Shown here: in pieces, positions 18,472 through 27,484 of the stretch | How positions within the stretch are numbered: position 1 is the first letter of the stretch | How the letters are laid out: each line of letters opens with the position of its first letter | Assembly: GCA_964276095.1 (NCBI GenBank) | Contig: CAXYDR010000003.1 | Span: forward strand, 1,178,001 to 1,242,000 | Direction: 5' to 3' | Length of the DNA: 64,000 nt | DNA from: GCA-2733415 sp964276095 | GTDB taxonomy: Bacteria > Bacteroidota > Bacteroidia > Flavobacteriales > Flavobacteriaceae | The notes under the pieces: generated by a model | What the model saw: only the letters and a program-made list of their open reading frames with translations | Databases searched by the model: none | What the model was told of the DNA's origin: nothing | Translations under genes and position numbers: made by a program

Positions 18472-19356
18472 ATGAGTTCTAACAACTACACTCAAAGGAT
18501 GAATATTGTTTTCACTTACATAGATGAAAATTTAGATGCGGATTTATCTTTAGAAAACATTGCTAAAATAGCACACTATTCACCTTTTCATTTTCATAGA
18601 GTATTTAAAGCTATTACTAATGAACCTTTAAGTATTTACATAAATAGAAAACGAGTAGAGAAAGCAGCTGGTTTGTTATACAGAAAAAAGGATTTAACTA
18701 TTACTGAAATCTATTTACAATGCGGTTTTAATAGTGCTTCCTCTTTTACAAAATCGTTTAAAAAAAACTTTGAATTAAGTCCTACTGAATTTAGGAAAAT
18801 GAACCCTGATAAGTATAGCAAGATTGGACAATTAGACCATCTTAAAGAAACCTATCTTCGTAAAATAGACGAATTATTACACTGGAGAGATATGAATACA
18901 ATTATTGAAATTAAACAAGTTCCTGAATTACATTTTGTAACACTTACCCAAATTGGTGTACAAGGTTTACAAAACGCTTTTGAAAACCTTATGAATTGGG
19001 CTGGACCAAAAGGTTTATTAGTTAAATCTGATTTTAAAATGGGAACTATTTTCTATGATAGTTTTAAAGTAACGGATCCTGATAAAGTACGTATGAAGGT
19101 TTGTTTATTAACAAAAAGCGCTATTTTGAATGATGGTAAAGTAGAAGGAATTACACTAGCTCCTCAAAAATGTATTGTTGCTCGTTTTGAAATTGGTGTG
19201 CAAGAGTTTGAAAAATCCTGGACGAGTATGTTTATGTGGATGAACGAAAATGGATATTCAAAAGCCGATAAACAACCCTTTGAAATTTATCATAATAATT
19301 TTAATGAACACCCAGAAAAGATATGTATTGTGGATATGCATATTCCAATTATTTAA
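18472..19356 (+). CDS. AraC family regulator with a GyrI-like effector domain
   Basis: 294 residues. The N-terminus holds an AraC two-helix-turn-helix DNA-binding domain (about 8-105: LENIAKIAHYSPFHFHRVFK and EIYLQCGFNSASSFTKSFKK). The C-terminal half (about 140-294) is a GyrI-like small-molecule binding domain of the SbmC/Rob type. The start MSSNNYTQRMN lies 3 bp after the lipoprotein stop, so it is probably cotranscribed with the serine hydrolase and may respond to a cationic or hydrophobic compound (inference). It converges on the Lrp gene with 3 bp between stops. Confidence 0.9.
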   Translation: MSSNNYTQRMNIVFTYIDENLDADLSLENIAKIAHYSPFHFHRVFKAITNEPLSIYINRKRVEKAAGLLYRKKDLTITEIYLQCGFNSASSFTKSFKKNFELSPTEFRKMNPDKYSKIGQLDHLKETYLRKIDELLHWRDMNTIIEIKQVPELHFVTLTQIGVQGLQNAFENLMNWAGPKGLLVKSDFKMGTIFYDSFKVTDPDKVRMKVCLLTKSAILNDGKVEGITLAPQKCIVARFEIGVQEFEKSWTSMFMWMNENGYSKADKQPFEIYHNNFNEHPEKICIVDMHIPII

Positions 19357-19359
19357 CTC

Positions 19360-19812
19360 TTATAATACATAGGCTGTTTCATCTTTGATACTTTCCATAA
19401 CAAATGAACTTTGTACATTTGATATACCTTCTATAGTAGCTAGTTTATCTACTACTAGTTTTTGATATTCTGCCATACCTTTAACCGAAATTTTTAATAA
19501 AAAATCGTAATTTCCAGATACGTGAAGGCAAGCCATAACTTCAGGAAAAGTTGTAATTTGTGATTTAAATTTTTCTATCAATTCTTTGGAATGTATAGCT
19601 AATGATATTTGACAATACACAAGAAGTTGTTTTTCTATTTTATCTCCATTAAGAATTGCAACATAGTTTTTTATATACCCTTGCTGTTCTAATTTTTTAA
19701 TACGCTCAAAAGTTGGAGAAACTGTTAAACCTATTTTATCCGCTATTTCCTTAGTATTTTGCTTCGAATTTTGCTGTAAAAGCATCAATATTTTTTTATC
19801 TATTTCATCCAT
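19360..19812 (-). CDS. Lrp/AsnC family transcriptional regulator
   Basis: 150 residues. The N-terminal helix-turn-helix (MDEIDKKILMLLQQNSKQ, then IADKIGLTVSPTFERIKKLEQQ) is followed by the RAM/AsnC ligand domain (about 65-145, with GNYDFLLKI). It binds DNA as dimers or octamers and senses amino acids. It is divergent from the histidine decarboxylase gene with 156 bp between, so histidine or histamine is a likely effector (inference). A direct repeat of AATCAATATTC in that gap is a candidate binding site. Confidence 0.9.
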   Translation of the reverse strand: MDEIDKKILMLLQQNSKQNTKEIADKIGLTVSPTFERIKKLEQQGYIKNYVAILNGDKIEKQLLVYCQISLAIHSKELIEKFKSQITTFPEVMACLHVSGNYDFLLKISVKGMAEYQKLVVDKLATIEGISNVQSSFVMESIKDETAYVL

Positions 19813-19968
19813 AGTAGAAAATAATTCTGTTTGTCTATTTAATCAATATTCTAAACAATATAAAAATACTTTATATTTTACTATAACAGAAAAATTAACT
19901 GAAATATATTACACAGCAAATCAATATTCCTTTTATATGTAATTTTACAGAAATATAAACTAATAGAT
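19813..19968. promoter_or_regulatory. Divergent lrp-hdc control region with direct repeats
   Basis: AATCAATATTC occurs at 19841-19851 and again at 19919-19929 in the same orientation, 78 bp apart. Repeats in the gap between an Lrp gene and its divergent target are typical of Lrp-family regulation. No perfect TANNTTTG is visible before hdc. Confidence 0.4.
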
Positions 19969-21117
19969 ATGGATGTAATTTCTAATACAGAAAAAAGTCG
20001 TTTAGCCAGCTTGAAACAAAACATTGAAGCAGCTAGAAATTCCTTTATTGGATATCCTGTTGCTAAAGATTTTGATTATGATGAATTAAACTCATTCTTA
20101 AAATATCCAATTAATAATTTAGGGGATCCTTTTGAAGATTGTACTTACAAAGTACAAACACATGAAATGGAACGAGAAGTAATTGGTTTTTTTGCTAAAT
20201 TATTTAGAGCTGATCCGAAAAATTATTGGGGATATGTAACCAATGGAGGATCTGAAAGTAATTTGTACGGTTTGTATTTAGCAAGAGAACTGTACCCAAA
20301 AGCAATGGTATATTATTCTGAATCGACACACTATAGTGTTAAGAAAAATATTCATTTACTTAACATACCAAGTATTGTAATTCGATCACAAGAAAATGGT
20401 GAAATCGATTATGAAGATTTTGAAAATACTGTACGAATGAACCGTCATAAACCTGCCATTGTATTAACAACATTTGGTACAACTATGAAAGAAGCTAAGG
20501 ATGATGTTTCAAAAATTAAAGGCATTTTAAAAAAACTTGCAATACAAGATCATTATATTCATTGCGATGCAGCTTTAGCAGGATCATATGCTGCTTTTAT
20601 TGAACCACGTATTCCATTTGATTTTAAAGATGGAGTGGATAGTATTTCTATTAGCGGACATAAGTTTATAGGTTCACCTATGCCTTGTGGAATTATTATT
20701 ACTAAGCGTTCTAATAGGGATCGTATTGCAACTGGTATTTCATACATAGGATCATTAGATACTACTATTACAGGCTCTAGAAATGGGCATAGTCCATTGT
20801 TTTTATGGTATGCTTTAAAAAAAATAGGTGTGGAAGGGTTGAGTAAACGATACCTGCATAGTTTAGAAACTGCAGAATATTGTAAAAAACGCCTCAACGA
20901 AGTTGGTATAAATGCCTGGATTAATCCAGGAGGAATAACCGTAGTATTGCCAAAAACTCCTTTAGAAGTTAAACAAAAATGGCAATTAGCTACAGAAAGT
21001 GATGTTTCACATGTTATTTGTATGCCTAACGTAACTAAAGCCCAAATAGATGAATTTATTTATGACATCATTAACTGTAAAGAAAACACAGAAGAGGAAC
21101 CTGTATATGATTTTTAA
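19969..21117 (+). CDS. hdc: PLP-dependent histidine decarboxylase
   Basis: 382 residues, matching the pyridoxal-phosphate bacterial histidine decarboxylases (about 378). The PLP lysine is Lys232 in SISGHKFIGS, the aspartate that holds the pyridine nitrogen is Asp200 in HCDAALAG, and His121 in ESTHYSVKK stacks on the cofactor. TNGGSESNLYGLYLARE (about 91-107) is the family segment. It would turn histidine into histamine and CO2. No siderophore or histidine antiporter gene is next to it, so its use (acid resistance, a secreted amine or an intermediate) is open. Closely related group II decarboxylases acting on other substrates cannot be ruled out by eye. Confidence 0.83.
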   Translation: MDVISNTEKSRLASLKQNIEAARNSFIGYPVAKDFDYDELNSFLKYPINNLGDPFEDCTYKVQTHEMEREVIGFFAKLFRADPKNYWGYVTNGGSESNLYGLYLARELYPKAMVYYSESTHYSVKKNIHLLNIPSIVIRSQENGEIDYEDFENTVRMNRHKPAIVLTTFGTTMKEAKDDVSKIKGILKKLAIQDHYIHCDAALAGSYAAFIEPRIPFDFKDGVDSISISGHKFIGSPMPCGIIITKRSNRDRIATGISYIGSLDTTITGSRNGHSPLFLWYALKKIGVEGLSKRYLHSLETAEYCKKRLNEVGINAWINPGGITVVLPKTPLEVKQKWQLATESDVSHVICMPNVTKAQIDEFIYDIINCKENTEEEPVYDF

Positions 21118-21161
21118 ATAGAATATAAATATATACTCTAATTCTCATTTTAATAAACGTA

Positions 21162-21189
21162 AAAACCCGAGCTATTATACTCGGGTTTT
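21162..21189. terminator. Terminator between hdc and rnr
   Basis: Stem CCCGAG/CTCGGG with A and T runs on either side, 45 bp after hdc. It can serve both converging genes. Confidence 0.75.
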
Positions 21190-21202
21190 ATATTTAATGA
21201 TG

Positions 21203-21230
21203 TGATTTCTCCTATAATCGAAATGACACG
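21203..21230. repeat. Half copy of the dispersed GATTTCTCCTAT repeat
   Basis: Matches the right arm of the hairpin repeat at 4542-4569 in about 24 of 29 positions (GATTTCTCCTATaaTCGAAAtGACA). The left arm is absent, so this is a degraded or solo copy. Confidence 0.6.
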
Positions 21231-21235
21231 ATAGA

Positions 21236-23425
21236 TTACTTCACTACTTTTCCAAGTACAACAAAGTCTAACTGACGTTTTACTAAATCAGCATCTTTAA
21301 CCATGATAACTACTTCATCACCTAATTGGTACATGTTATCAGTGTTTTCACCAATTAAAGCATATTGTTTTTCATCAAAAGAATAATAATCGTCTTTTAT
21401 TTCTCTAATACGAACCATTCCTTCGCATTTATTAGAAACTATTTCTACATAAATACCCCATTCAGTTACTCCAGAAATCACACCAACAAATTCTTCATCT
21501 TGATGATCTTGCATGAACTTAACTTGCATGTATTTTATAGAATCACGTTCTGCTTTTGTTGAAAGGATTTCCATGTTAGTAGAATGCTTACATTTAGCTT
21601 CAAATTCTTCAGCATCTGCATTCTTACCACCATCTAAATAAAATTGTAATAAACGATGTACCATTACATCCGGATATCTACGAATAGGTGAGGTAAAGTG
21701 TGAATAATGTTCAAAAGAAAGTCCATAATGACCTATATTATCTGTAGAATAAACAGCTTTACTCATCGTACGAATAGCAAGTGTATCTACTAGGTTTTGT
21801 TCTCCTTTTCCTTTAACACTTTCTAATAAACTATTTAAAGAATTAGCCGTTGTTTTAGGTGTTTTTAAATCTAATTTATATCCAAATTTAGAAATGATAT
21901 TCTGTAAATTACCTAATTTCTCTTCATCTGGTTCATCATGTATTCTATATACAAATGTCTTATTTTTATTACCAATAAAAGCCGCAACTTTACGGTTGGC
22001 TAATAACATGAATTCTTCAATTAATTTATTCGCATCCTTAGCAGTTTTAAAATATACTCCTGTTGGATTTGAATTTTCATCTAAATTGAATTTAACTTCA
22101 ACTTTATCAAAAGAAATAGCACCTTCTTCCATACGCTGATTACGCATGATTTTTGCTAATTCATCTAGTTTTAAAATAGCATCAGTAATGTGTTGGTCTA
22201 CTTTATAGCCCTTACCGGTAATGGATACTTCTTCAGGAACTATATTTTCACCTGATTCAATCATCGCTTGTGCTTCTTCATAAGCAAAACGTTGATCAGA
22301 ATAGGTTACAGTTCGCCCAAACCATTCATTTACTACTTCAGTTTTATCATTGATTTCAAAAACAGCAGAAAAAGTATATTTCTCTTCATGCGGACGTAAT
22401 GAACAAGCTCCGTTACTTAATATTTCAGGTAGCATTGGAACTACACGATCTACTAAGTAAACCGATGTTGCACGTTCATAAGCTTCATCATCTAAAACAG
22501 TTCCCTCTTTTAAATAATGAGAAACATCTGCAATATGAATTCCTACTTCATAATTTCCATTTTCTAATGGAACAAATGATAATGCATCATCAAAATCTTT
22601 AGCATCTTTTGGATCAATAGTAAAGGTAGGAGTGGACCTCATATCTCTACGCTTAGCTATCTCATCTTCTTTTATTTCAAGGTCGATATTGTTAGCATAT
22701 TCTTCTACTTTTTTAGGGAATTCATACGGTAATCCGTACTCCGCTAAAATAGAATGTATTTCTGTGTTATGCTCACCTGGTTTTCCTAATATCTGTACAA
22801 CTTCTCCAAAAGGAGATTTAGCCTTTTCTGGCCAATCGTGTATTTCAGCAACAACTTTATCTCCATCGTTTGCACCCATAGTCATCCCTCGAGGAATAAA
22901 AATATCAGTGTACATTTTAGAACTTGTACATTCTACAAAACCAAAGTCTTTTTGTAATCGTAAAATACCTACAAATTCAGCTTTAGCTCGTTTAGAAATA
23001 TAAGTAATTTCACCTTCAAGTTTATTATTTTTTTTACGTCTGTATGCTAAAACTTCAACTTCATCACCGTGTAATGCTTGGTTCATGTTTTTTGCATGAA
23101 CAAAAATATCTCCTTCACTATCCTCACAGACTACATATCCATTTCCTCGTGTTGCTATATCAACTATTCCTGTATAATATGCATTTTCTCCTTCTACTTT
23201 CTTAATCATAAATTTTCCTCGTTCTACTTCATCGATCTTCCCTTTTAACTGAAGTTGACGTAATTTTTTAATAATTTGGTTTCTACTATTTGCATCATCA
23301 ACTCCTAGTTTAGATGAAAGCTGTCTGTAATCGAAACTCTTTTTATGTTGCTTCTGAAATATCTTTGTTAATTTTTCAGAAAGGTTGGGTATGTTATTAT
23401 TTGATTTTTTATTTTTTCTTGGCAT
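21236..23425 (-). CDS. rnr: Ribonuclease R
   Basis: 729 residues. Order: a winged-helix N-terminus (SSKLGVDDANSRN...LRQLQLKGKI), cold-shock domains (about 70-235), the RNB catalytic domain (about 260-590) with TFTIDPKDAKDFDDALSF whose Asp residues bind the metal, then a C-terminal S1 domain (about 640-725). It is a processive 3'-5' exoribonuclease that degrades structured RNA and helps in rRNA and tmRNA quality control. It is the first of the block of minus-strand genes running up to 31 kb. Confidence 0.95.
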   Translation of the reverse strand: MPRKNKKSNNNIPNLSEKLTKIFQKQHKKSFDYRQLSSKLGVDDANSRNQIIKKLRQLQLKGKIDEVERGKFMIKKVEGENAYYTGIVDIATRGNGYVVCEDSEGDIFVHAKNMNQALHGDEVEVLAYRRKKNNKLEGEITYISKRAKAEFVGILRLQKDFGFVECTSSKMYTDIFIPRGMTMGANDGDKVVAEIHDWPEKAKSPFGEVVQILGKPGEHNTEIHSILAEYGLPYEFPKKVEEYANNIDLEIKEDEIAKRRDMRSTPTFTIDPKDAKDFDDALSFVPLENGNYEVGIHIADVSHYLKEGTVLDDEAYERATSVYLVDRVVPMLPEILSNGACSLRPHEEKYTFSAVFEINDKTEVVNEWFGRTVTYSDQRFAYEEAQAMIESGENIVPEEVSITGKGYKVDQHITDAILKLDELAKIMRNQRMEEGAISFDKVEVKFNLDENSNPTGVYFKTAKDANKLIEEFMLLANRKVAAFIGNKNKTFVYRIHDEPDEEKLGNLQNIISKFGYKLDLKTPKTTANSLNSLLESVKGKGEQNLVDTLAIRTMSKAVYSTDNIGHYGLSFEHYSHFTSPIRRYPDVMVHRLLQFYLDGGKNADAEEFEAKCKHSTNMEILSTKAERDSIKYMQVKFMQDHQDEEFVGVISGVTEWGIYVEIVSNKCEGMVRIREIKDDYYSFDEKQYALIGENTDNMYQLGDEVVIMVKDADLVKRQLDFVVLGKVVK

Positions 23426-23658
23426 TCTATATTTTTTTACTATTCACTAAACTACAATAAACAATTAAAGCGAAGTTTAAATATTTGTTATTTAATAGTG
23501 ATTTATTCAAACTATAAATTTTAATTATAGTTATTATGTATTATTATTGATTTTATTTATTAATATTAACATTAAATAAGCTGTTTTAAGCTGTTTTAAA
23601 ATTTATGGAAGGTACTTGGTTATTATTTACTCAAAACTAAAAATACATAGTTTTAAAA

Positions 23659-24501
23659 TTAATTTTTAAGGTTTTTAAACACATAAATTAAGGAAGAGTA
23701 TTCAGATGTGTGTTTAGCTTTCATATTTGAATGTAATCCTATCCAAAATGCTTTAAACATATTTTGTTTTCCTGTTTTATATTTCTCGCTCAATAGAGAA
23801 ACATAAAACGAATCAAACTTCATAGGAATGGTTTTATTCAATTGAAATTGAAATTTACCAAAAAGATTTTTAATACTACTTTGAGAAAAATGCCATAAAT
23901 GTCTAGGTACATCATAAGCTGCCCAAAACTCATTATAATGAATAGCGTCAAAACTTTTATGATTTGGTACTGCTATAATTAAAGAACCATTTGATTTTAA
24001 TAATTTTTTAAATACTTCTATATGTGATTCTAAGTCTGGTAAGTGTTCCAATACATGCCAAAGTGTAATCACATCAAAACTATCAGCTGGTAAGGTCTCT
24101 AATTTTAAAGTGTCAAAAACTTTATTATCTGTTTTAGAATTTGCTTTTGTCCTTGCAGCTTCATTAGGTTCAATTCCTGTTACTGACCAACCATTATTTT
24201 TAGCAGCTGATAAAAAGTCACCAGTACCACATCCGATATCCAATAAACTTCCTTTAGCTTGTTCTTTATTAATTAAAGTTACTTTCTTTTTAATAGCATA
24301 CTCACGTACCAAATGATATACTTTTTCAAATAGATTACGTTTAGTATCGGTATGAGAAATGTATTCTTCTGTTTCGTAATACTTCGCTAAATCGGAAACA
24401 TCGGGTAGGGGAGTAGTAACCAAGAAACCGAATTGAGTATCTTTTACTAATTCAAAACTTTCTTTTGAAACGGAATGATCTGTAACTTTTAAATTTTTCA
24501 A
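23659..24501 (-). CDS. Class I SAM-dependent methyltransferase (Methyltransf_23 type)
   Basis: 280 residues. The SAM loop is LLDIGCGTGDFLSAA (about 87-101) followed by VTGIEPNEAA, and the acidic post-motif segment is LWHVLEHLPDL. Similar proteins modify sugars or small lipids and often carry an N-terminal zinc finger, which is not present here. It starts 1 bp after the stop of the small membrane-protein gene upstream, so the two are one transcriptional unit. Acceptor unknown. Confidence 0.8.
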   Translation of the reverse strand: MKNLKVTDHSVSKESFELVKDTQFGFLVTTPLPDVSDLAKYYETEEYISHTDTKRNLFEKVYHLVREYAIKKKVTLINKEQAKGSLLDIGCGTGDFLSAAKNNGWSVTGIEPNEAARTKANSKTDNKVFDTLKLETLPADSFDVITLWHVLEHLPDLESHIEVFKKLLKSNGSLIIAVPNHKSFDAIHYNEFWAAYDVPRHLWHFSQSSIKNLFGKFQFQLNKTIPMKFDSFYVSLLSEKYKTGKQNMFKAFWIGLHSNMKAKHTSEYSSLIYVFKNLKN

Positions 24502-24502
24502 T

Positions 24503-24973
24503 TTAATCTTCTAATTTATTAACTAATTCAATATTAAATAAATTTACTAATTGTTTTCCTTTACTTAATACTTCTTCTTTATTTTTTGATTTAAAAATAA
24601 TATCATTTTTATTCCTTTCTCCAAAAAAACGAATTACATAAAAATCAAATTCAGCTGTAGAACCTAAAGCTGAAACTGTACTAAAATCATTATTAGAACT
24701 AAACGATTGTCCAAATAAAGAAACATACTCAGGATAAATTAAATTCTTTTTAATAGAAAATAGCTTCGTGTTAAATAGTATAATATTTAATTTATTGTCA
24801 AAGTTTTTAAATACTTCTATCTCGGTATTAACTCCTAAAATTAACAATCCAATTACTAATAATAAAATTCCTGATAATTCTTGAGTCATTATAAAAAGAC
24901 TAAATAGCAATAAACCAATACCTATGTATTTAGCTTTTGTATTTTTATATTCTTTAAATTTTAAACTCTCCAT
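24503..24973 (-). CDS. Small membrane protein of unknown function
   Basis: 156 residues with two adjacent membrane segments (about 15-30 and 33-48), then a beta-rich cytosolic or periplasmic C-terminal part (about 55-156). No motif is recognised. It is cotranscribed with the methyltransferase gene that begins 1 bp downstream of its stop, and lies 117 bp downstream of mnmG with a ParB-site-like palindrome in that gap. Function unknown. Confidence 0.65.
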   Translation of the reverse strand: MESLKFKEYKNTKAKYIGIGLLLFSLFIMTQELSGILLLVIGLLILGVNTEIEVFKNFDNKLNIILFNTKLFSIKKNLIYPEYVSLFGQSFSSNNDFSTVSALGSTAEFDFYVIRFFGERNKNDIIFKSKNKEEVLSKGKQLVNLFNIELVNKLED

Positions 24974-24988
24974 TTAATATAATTTCAT

Positions 24989-25004
24989 AGTTCCACGTGA
25001 AACC
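24989..25004. promoter_or_regulatory. ParB-binding (parS-like) site 1
   Basis: AGTTCCACGTGAAACC differs from the parS consensus TGTTTCACGTGAAACA at three positions, with the CACGTG core intact. It lies between mnmG and the small membrane-protein gene. Confidence 0.6.
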
Positions 25005-25090
25005 TTTATCATTTTTTTACTTTATATTATATAATCATTATTAAACATTATGAGTAAAATATTAATTACTAAAACCCAATCGTGCATAGT

Positions 25091-26962
25091 TTATCTTCCT
25101 AAGAATACTAATAAAACAGATATATCACTTGGAGATACACCTGATATTCTTGAAGCTTGACTTATACTAACAGGCTGTATTTTGGTTAATTTCATTTTAG
25201 CTTCAGTAGATAAAGATTTCAATAGAGTATAATCAAAATTAGCAGGAATCTTTACATGCTCTAATCGGTGTAATTTATCAGCATTTAATTTTTCTTTAGC
25301 AATATAACCAGCATACTTTACTTGAATTTCTGTTTGTTCTATTTCTTCATTATCTAAATTATTATCAGTAATAAATTTAGATACTGAATCAACAGCTTTC
25401 ATATCTTCCAAAGTAATATTAGGACGCGCTAATAACTTAAACATTTTATCTTGTTGCTTAACAGTACTAGAATTTTTAAGTTCTAAAATAGGATTTATCT
25501 CTTCAGGTTTAACAGATGTATTTTTAAAGAAGTCTACAAAATTATTAGACTTCGACTGCTTTTCTTCCATACGACGCAAACGCTTTTCAGAAGCAATTCC
25601 TAAATCATATCCTTTAGGAGTTAATCTAAAATCAGCATTATCCTGACGTAATAAAGTTCTATACTCAGCACGAGAAGTAAACATTCTATATGGTTCTTCT
25701 GTACCTTTTGTAATCAAGTCATCAATTAAAACTCCAATATATGCTTCATCTCTATGTAATATAAAAGGTTCTTTTTCTTTTACTTTTAATGCTGCATTTA
25801 TACCAGCCATCATTCCTTGAGAAGCTGCTTCTTCATAACCAGTTGTTCCATTAATTTGTCCCGCAAAGTATAATCCTTCAACTAACTTTGTTTCTAAAGT
25901 ATGTTTCAACTGTGTTGGTTGAAAGTAATCATATTCGATAGCATAACCAGGACGGAAAAATTTAACTTTTTCAAAACCAACTACAGAACGTAATGCTTTA
26001 AACTGAACATCTTCTGGTAGCGAAGTAGAGAAACCATTTATATAATATTCACATGTATTCCAACCCTCAGGTTCTACAAATAACTGGTGACTATCTTTAT
26101 CAGCAAACCTATTAATTTTATCTTCTATTGAAGGGCAATAACGAGGTCCTGTACTTTTAATTCTACCATTAAACATAGGAGAACGATCAAAACCTTCACG
26201 TAACAAATCATGTACTAAAGCACTAGTGTGTGACATATGACATGGTCGTTGTTCAGTCAATGGTTTTGTAATATCTGAATAAGAAAACTTTTCTGGATGA
26301 TCATCTCCAGGCTGAATTAACATTTTAGAAAAATCTAAACTTCTTCCATCAACTCGGGGAGGAGTTCCTGTTTTCATTCTACCAGATTCAAAACCTAATT
26401 CAAGTAGTTCTTCAGTAATTCCTGTTGAAGCAGATTCACCTGCACGACCACCACCAAATTGTTTATCTCCAATATGTATTAATCCGTTTAAAAAAGTACC
26501 ATTGGTAAGTATAACTGTTTTAGCTTTTATTTCTAATCCAAGAGAAGTTTTAACACCAACAACTTTATGATTTTTCACAACCAAACCTTTAACCATTTCT
26601 TGATAGAAATCAAGATTAGGAGTAGCTTCCATCATCAAACGCCATTCTTCAGCAAAGCGCATTCTGTCCGATTGAGCACGTGGACTCCACATTGCAGGTC
26701 CTTTACTTTTATTCAACATTTTAAATTGAATAGCTGTCTTATCGGTTACAATTCCAGAATACCCACCAAGCGCATCAATTTCACGTACTATTTGTCCTTT
26801 TGCAATTCCACCCATTGCTGGGTTACATGACATTTGCGCAATATTTTGCAAACTCATTGTTACCAATAGAGTAGAGCAACCACTATTTGCAGCAGCAGCA
26901 GCAGCTTCAGAACCAGCGTGACCAGCTCCAACAACTATAACATCATATTCTTTATCAAACAT
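25091..26962 (-). CDS. mnmG: tRNA uridine-5-carboxymethylaminomethyl(34) synthesis enzyme, FAD protein
   Basis: 623 residues, standard length. The FAD/NAD dinucleotide fold opens the protein (VIVVGAGHAGSEAAAA, about 9-24), and conserved MnmG blocks follow: NPAMGGIAKGQIVREIDALGG, GTFLNGLIHIG and SMSHTSALVHDLLREGF-like text. With MnmE it makes the cmnm5 group on wobble U34 of several tRNAs. In most bacteria it is next to the replication origin, which fits the parS-like sites on both sides here. Its 5' gap contains two such palindromes; a third overlaps the end of ybeY. Confidence 0.97.
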   Translation of the reverse strand: MFDKEYDVIVVGAGHAGSEAAAAAANSGCSTLLVTMSLQNIAQMSCNPAMGGIAKGQIVREIDALGGYSGIVTDKTAIQFKMLNKSKGPAMWSPRAQSDRMRFAEEWRLMMEATPNLDFYQEMVKGLVVKNHKVVGVKTSLGLEIKAKTVILTNGTFLNGLIHIGDKQFGGGRAGESASTGITEELLELGFESGRMKTGTPPRVDGRSLDFSKMLIQPGDDHPEKFSYSDITKPLTEQRPCHMSHTSALVHDLLREGFDRSPMFNGRIKSTGPRYCPSIEDKINRFADKDSHQLFVEPEGWNTCEYYINGFSTSLPEDVQFKALRSVVGFEKVKFFRPGYAIEYDYFQPTQLKHTLETKLVEGLYFAGQINGTTGYEEAASQGMMAGINAALKVKEKEPFILHRDEAYIGVLIDDLITKGTEEPYRMFTSRAEYRTLLRQDNADFRLTPKGYDLGIASEKRLRRMEEKQSKSNNFVDFFKNTSVKPEEINPILELKNSSTVKQQDKMFKLLARPNITLEDMKAVDSVSKFITDNNLDNEEIEQTEIQVKYAGYIAKEKLNADKLHRLEHVKIPANFDYTLLKSLSTEAKMKLTKIQPVSISQASRISGVSPSDISVLLVFLGR

Positions 26963-26976
26963 CTTTTATAAAATAG

Positions 26977-26992
26977 TGTTCCATGTGGAACG
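26977..26992. promoter_or_regulatory. parS-like site 2, in the mnmG 5' region
   Basis: TGTTCCATGTGGAACG, an almost perfect palindrome of the parS type, 15 bp before the mnmG start. Bound ParB could affect mnmG transcription. Confidence 0.6.
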
Positions 26993-27013
26993 TTTTATAC
27001 TATACTTAAACTA

Positions 27014-27029
27014 TGTTCCACATGGAACA
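27014..27029. promoter_or_regulatory. parS-like site 3
   Basis: TGTTCCACATGGAACA is a perfect palindrome and extends to 18 bp with the flanking A and T. It lies 22 bp from site 2. Confidence 0.65.
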
Positions 27030-27064
27030 TAAAAATTTATATTAAAACAAAATCAGATAATACA

Positions 27065-27484
27065 TTAATGTTCCATGTGGAACATACCAATCTTTTCATC
27101 TTCTTTTGAGCGCATTAATTTAGCTTCATCTTCTGATTTATCTTTAAAACCACAAAGATGTAAAACACCATGAATTATAACACGTTTCAATTCTTCTTCA
27201 AAAGTTACGTTGAAATCCTTAGCGTTGTCCTTAACTCGTTCAACTGAAATAAAAATATCAGAGTAAATAGTTTCACCTACGGTATTATCAAATGTGATAA
27301 TATCAGTTAATGTATCGTGTTTTAAATATTCAAGGTTTATTTTATGCAAATATTCGTCATCGCAGAAATTATAATTAATCTCTCCTAATGCATAAGATTC
27401 AGATGTAATAACATCTTGTATCCAATTAGAAAAAATTTCTTCATTTTTTAGAATAAAATCACTCTCGTAGTTAAAACTAATCAT
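27065..27484 (-). CDS. ybeY: Endoribonuclease YbeY / rRNA maturation factor
   Basis: 139 residues from the ATG at 27482-27484; an upstream frame start lies inside DUF4175 and is rejected. The zinc site is HGVLHLCGFKD: His105 and His109 are present, but the third ligand of the usual HGxLHLxGYDH is Asp115, a change I recall in other Bacteroidota YbeY proteins. It matures 16S rRNA 3' ends and takes part in 70S quality control. The start overlaps the DUF4175 stop by 8 bp. The last residues (MFHMEH) and the stop are encoded by a parS-like palindrome. Confidence 0.93.
   Translation of the reverse strand: MISFNYESDFILKNEEIFSNWIQDVITSESYALGEINYNFCDDEYLHKINLEYLKHDTLTDIITFDNTVGETIYSDIFISVERVKDNAKDFNVTFEEELKRVIIHGVLHLCGFKDKSEDEAKLMRSKEDEKIGMFHMEH
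27069..27084. promoter_or_regulatory. parS-like site 4, overlapping the ybeY 3' end
   Basis: TGTTCCATGTGGAACA, perfect palindrome (18 bp with flanks), within the last codons of ybeY, encoding MFHMEH. Confidence 0.65.

Noticed and set aside
22632..23003. Plus-strand frame of 123 residues inside rnr
   Set aside because: Lies wholly antisense to a well supported RNase R gene; composition is that of a reverse-complement shadow.
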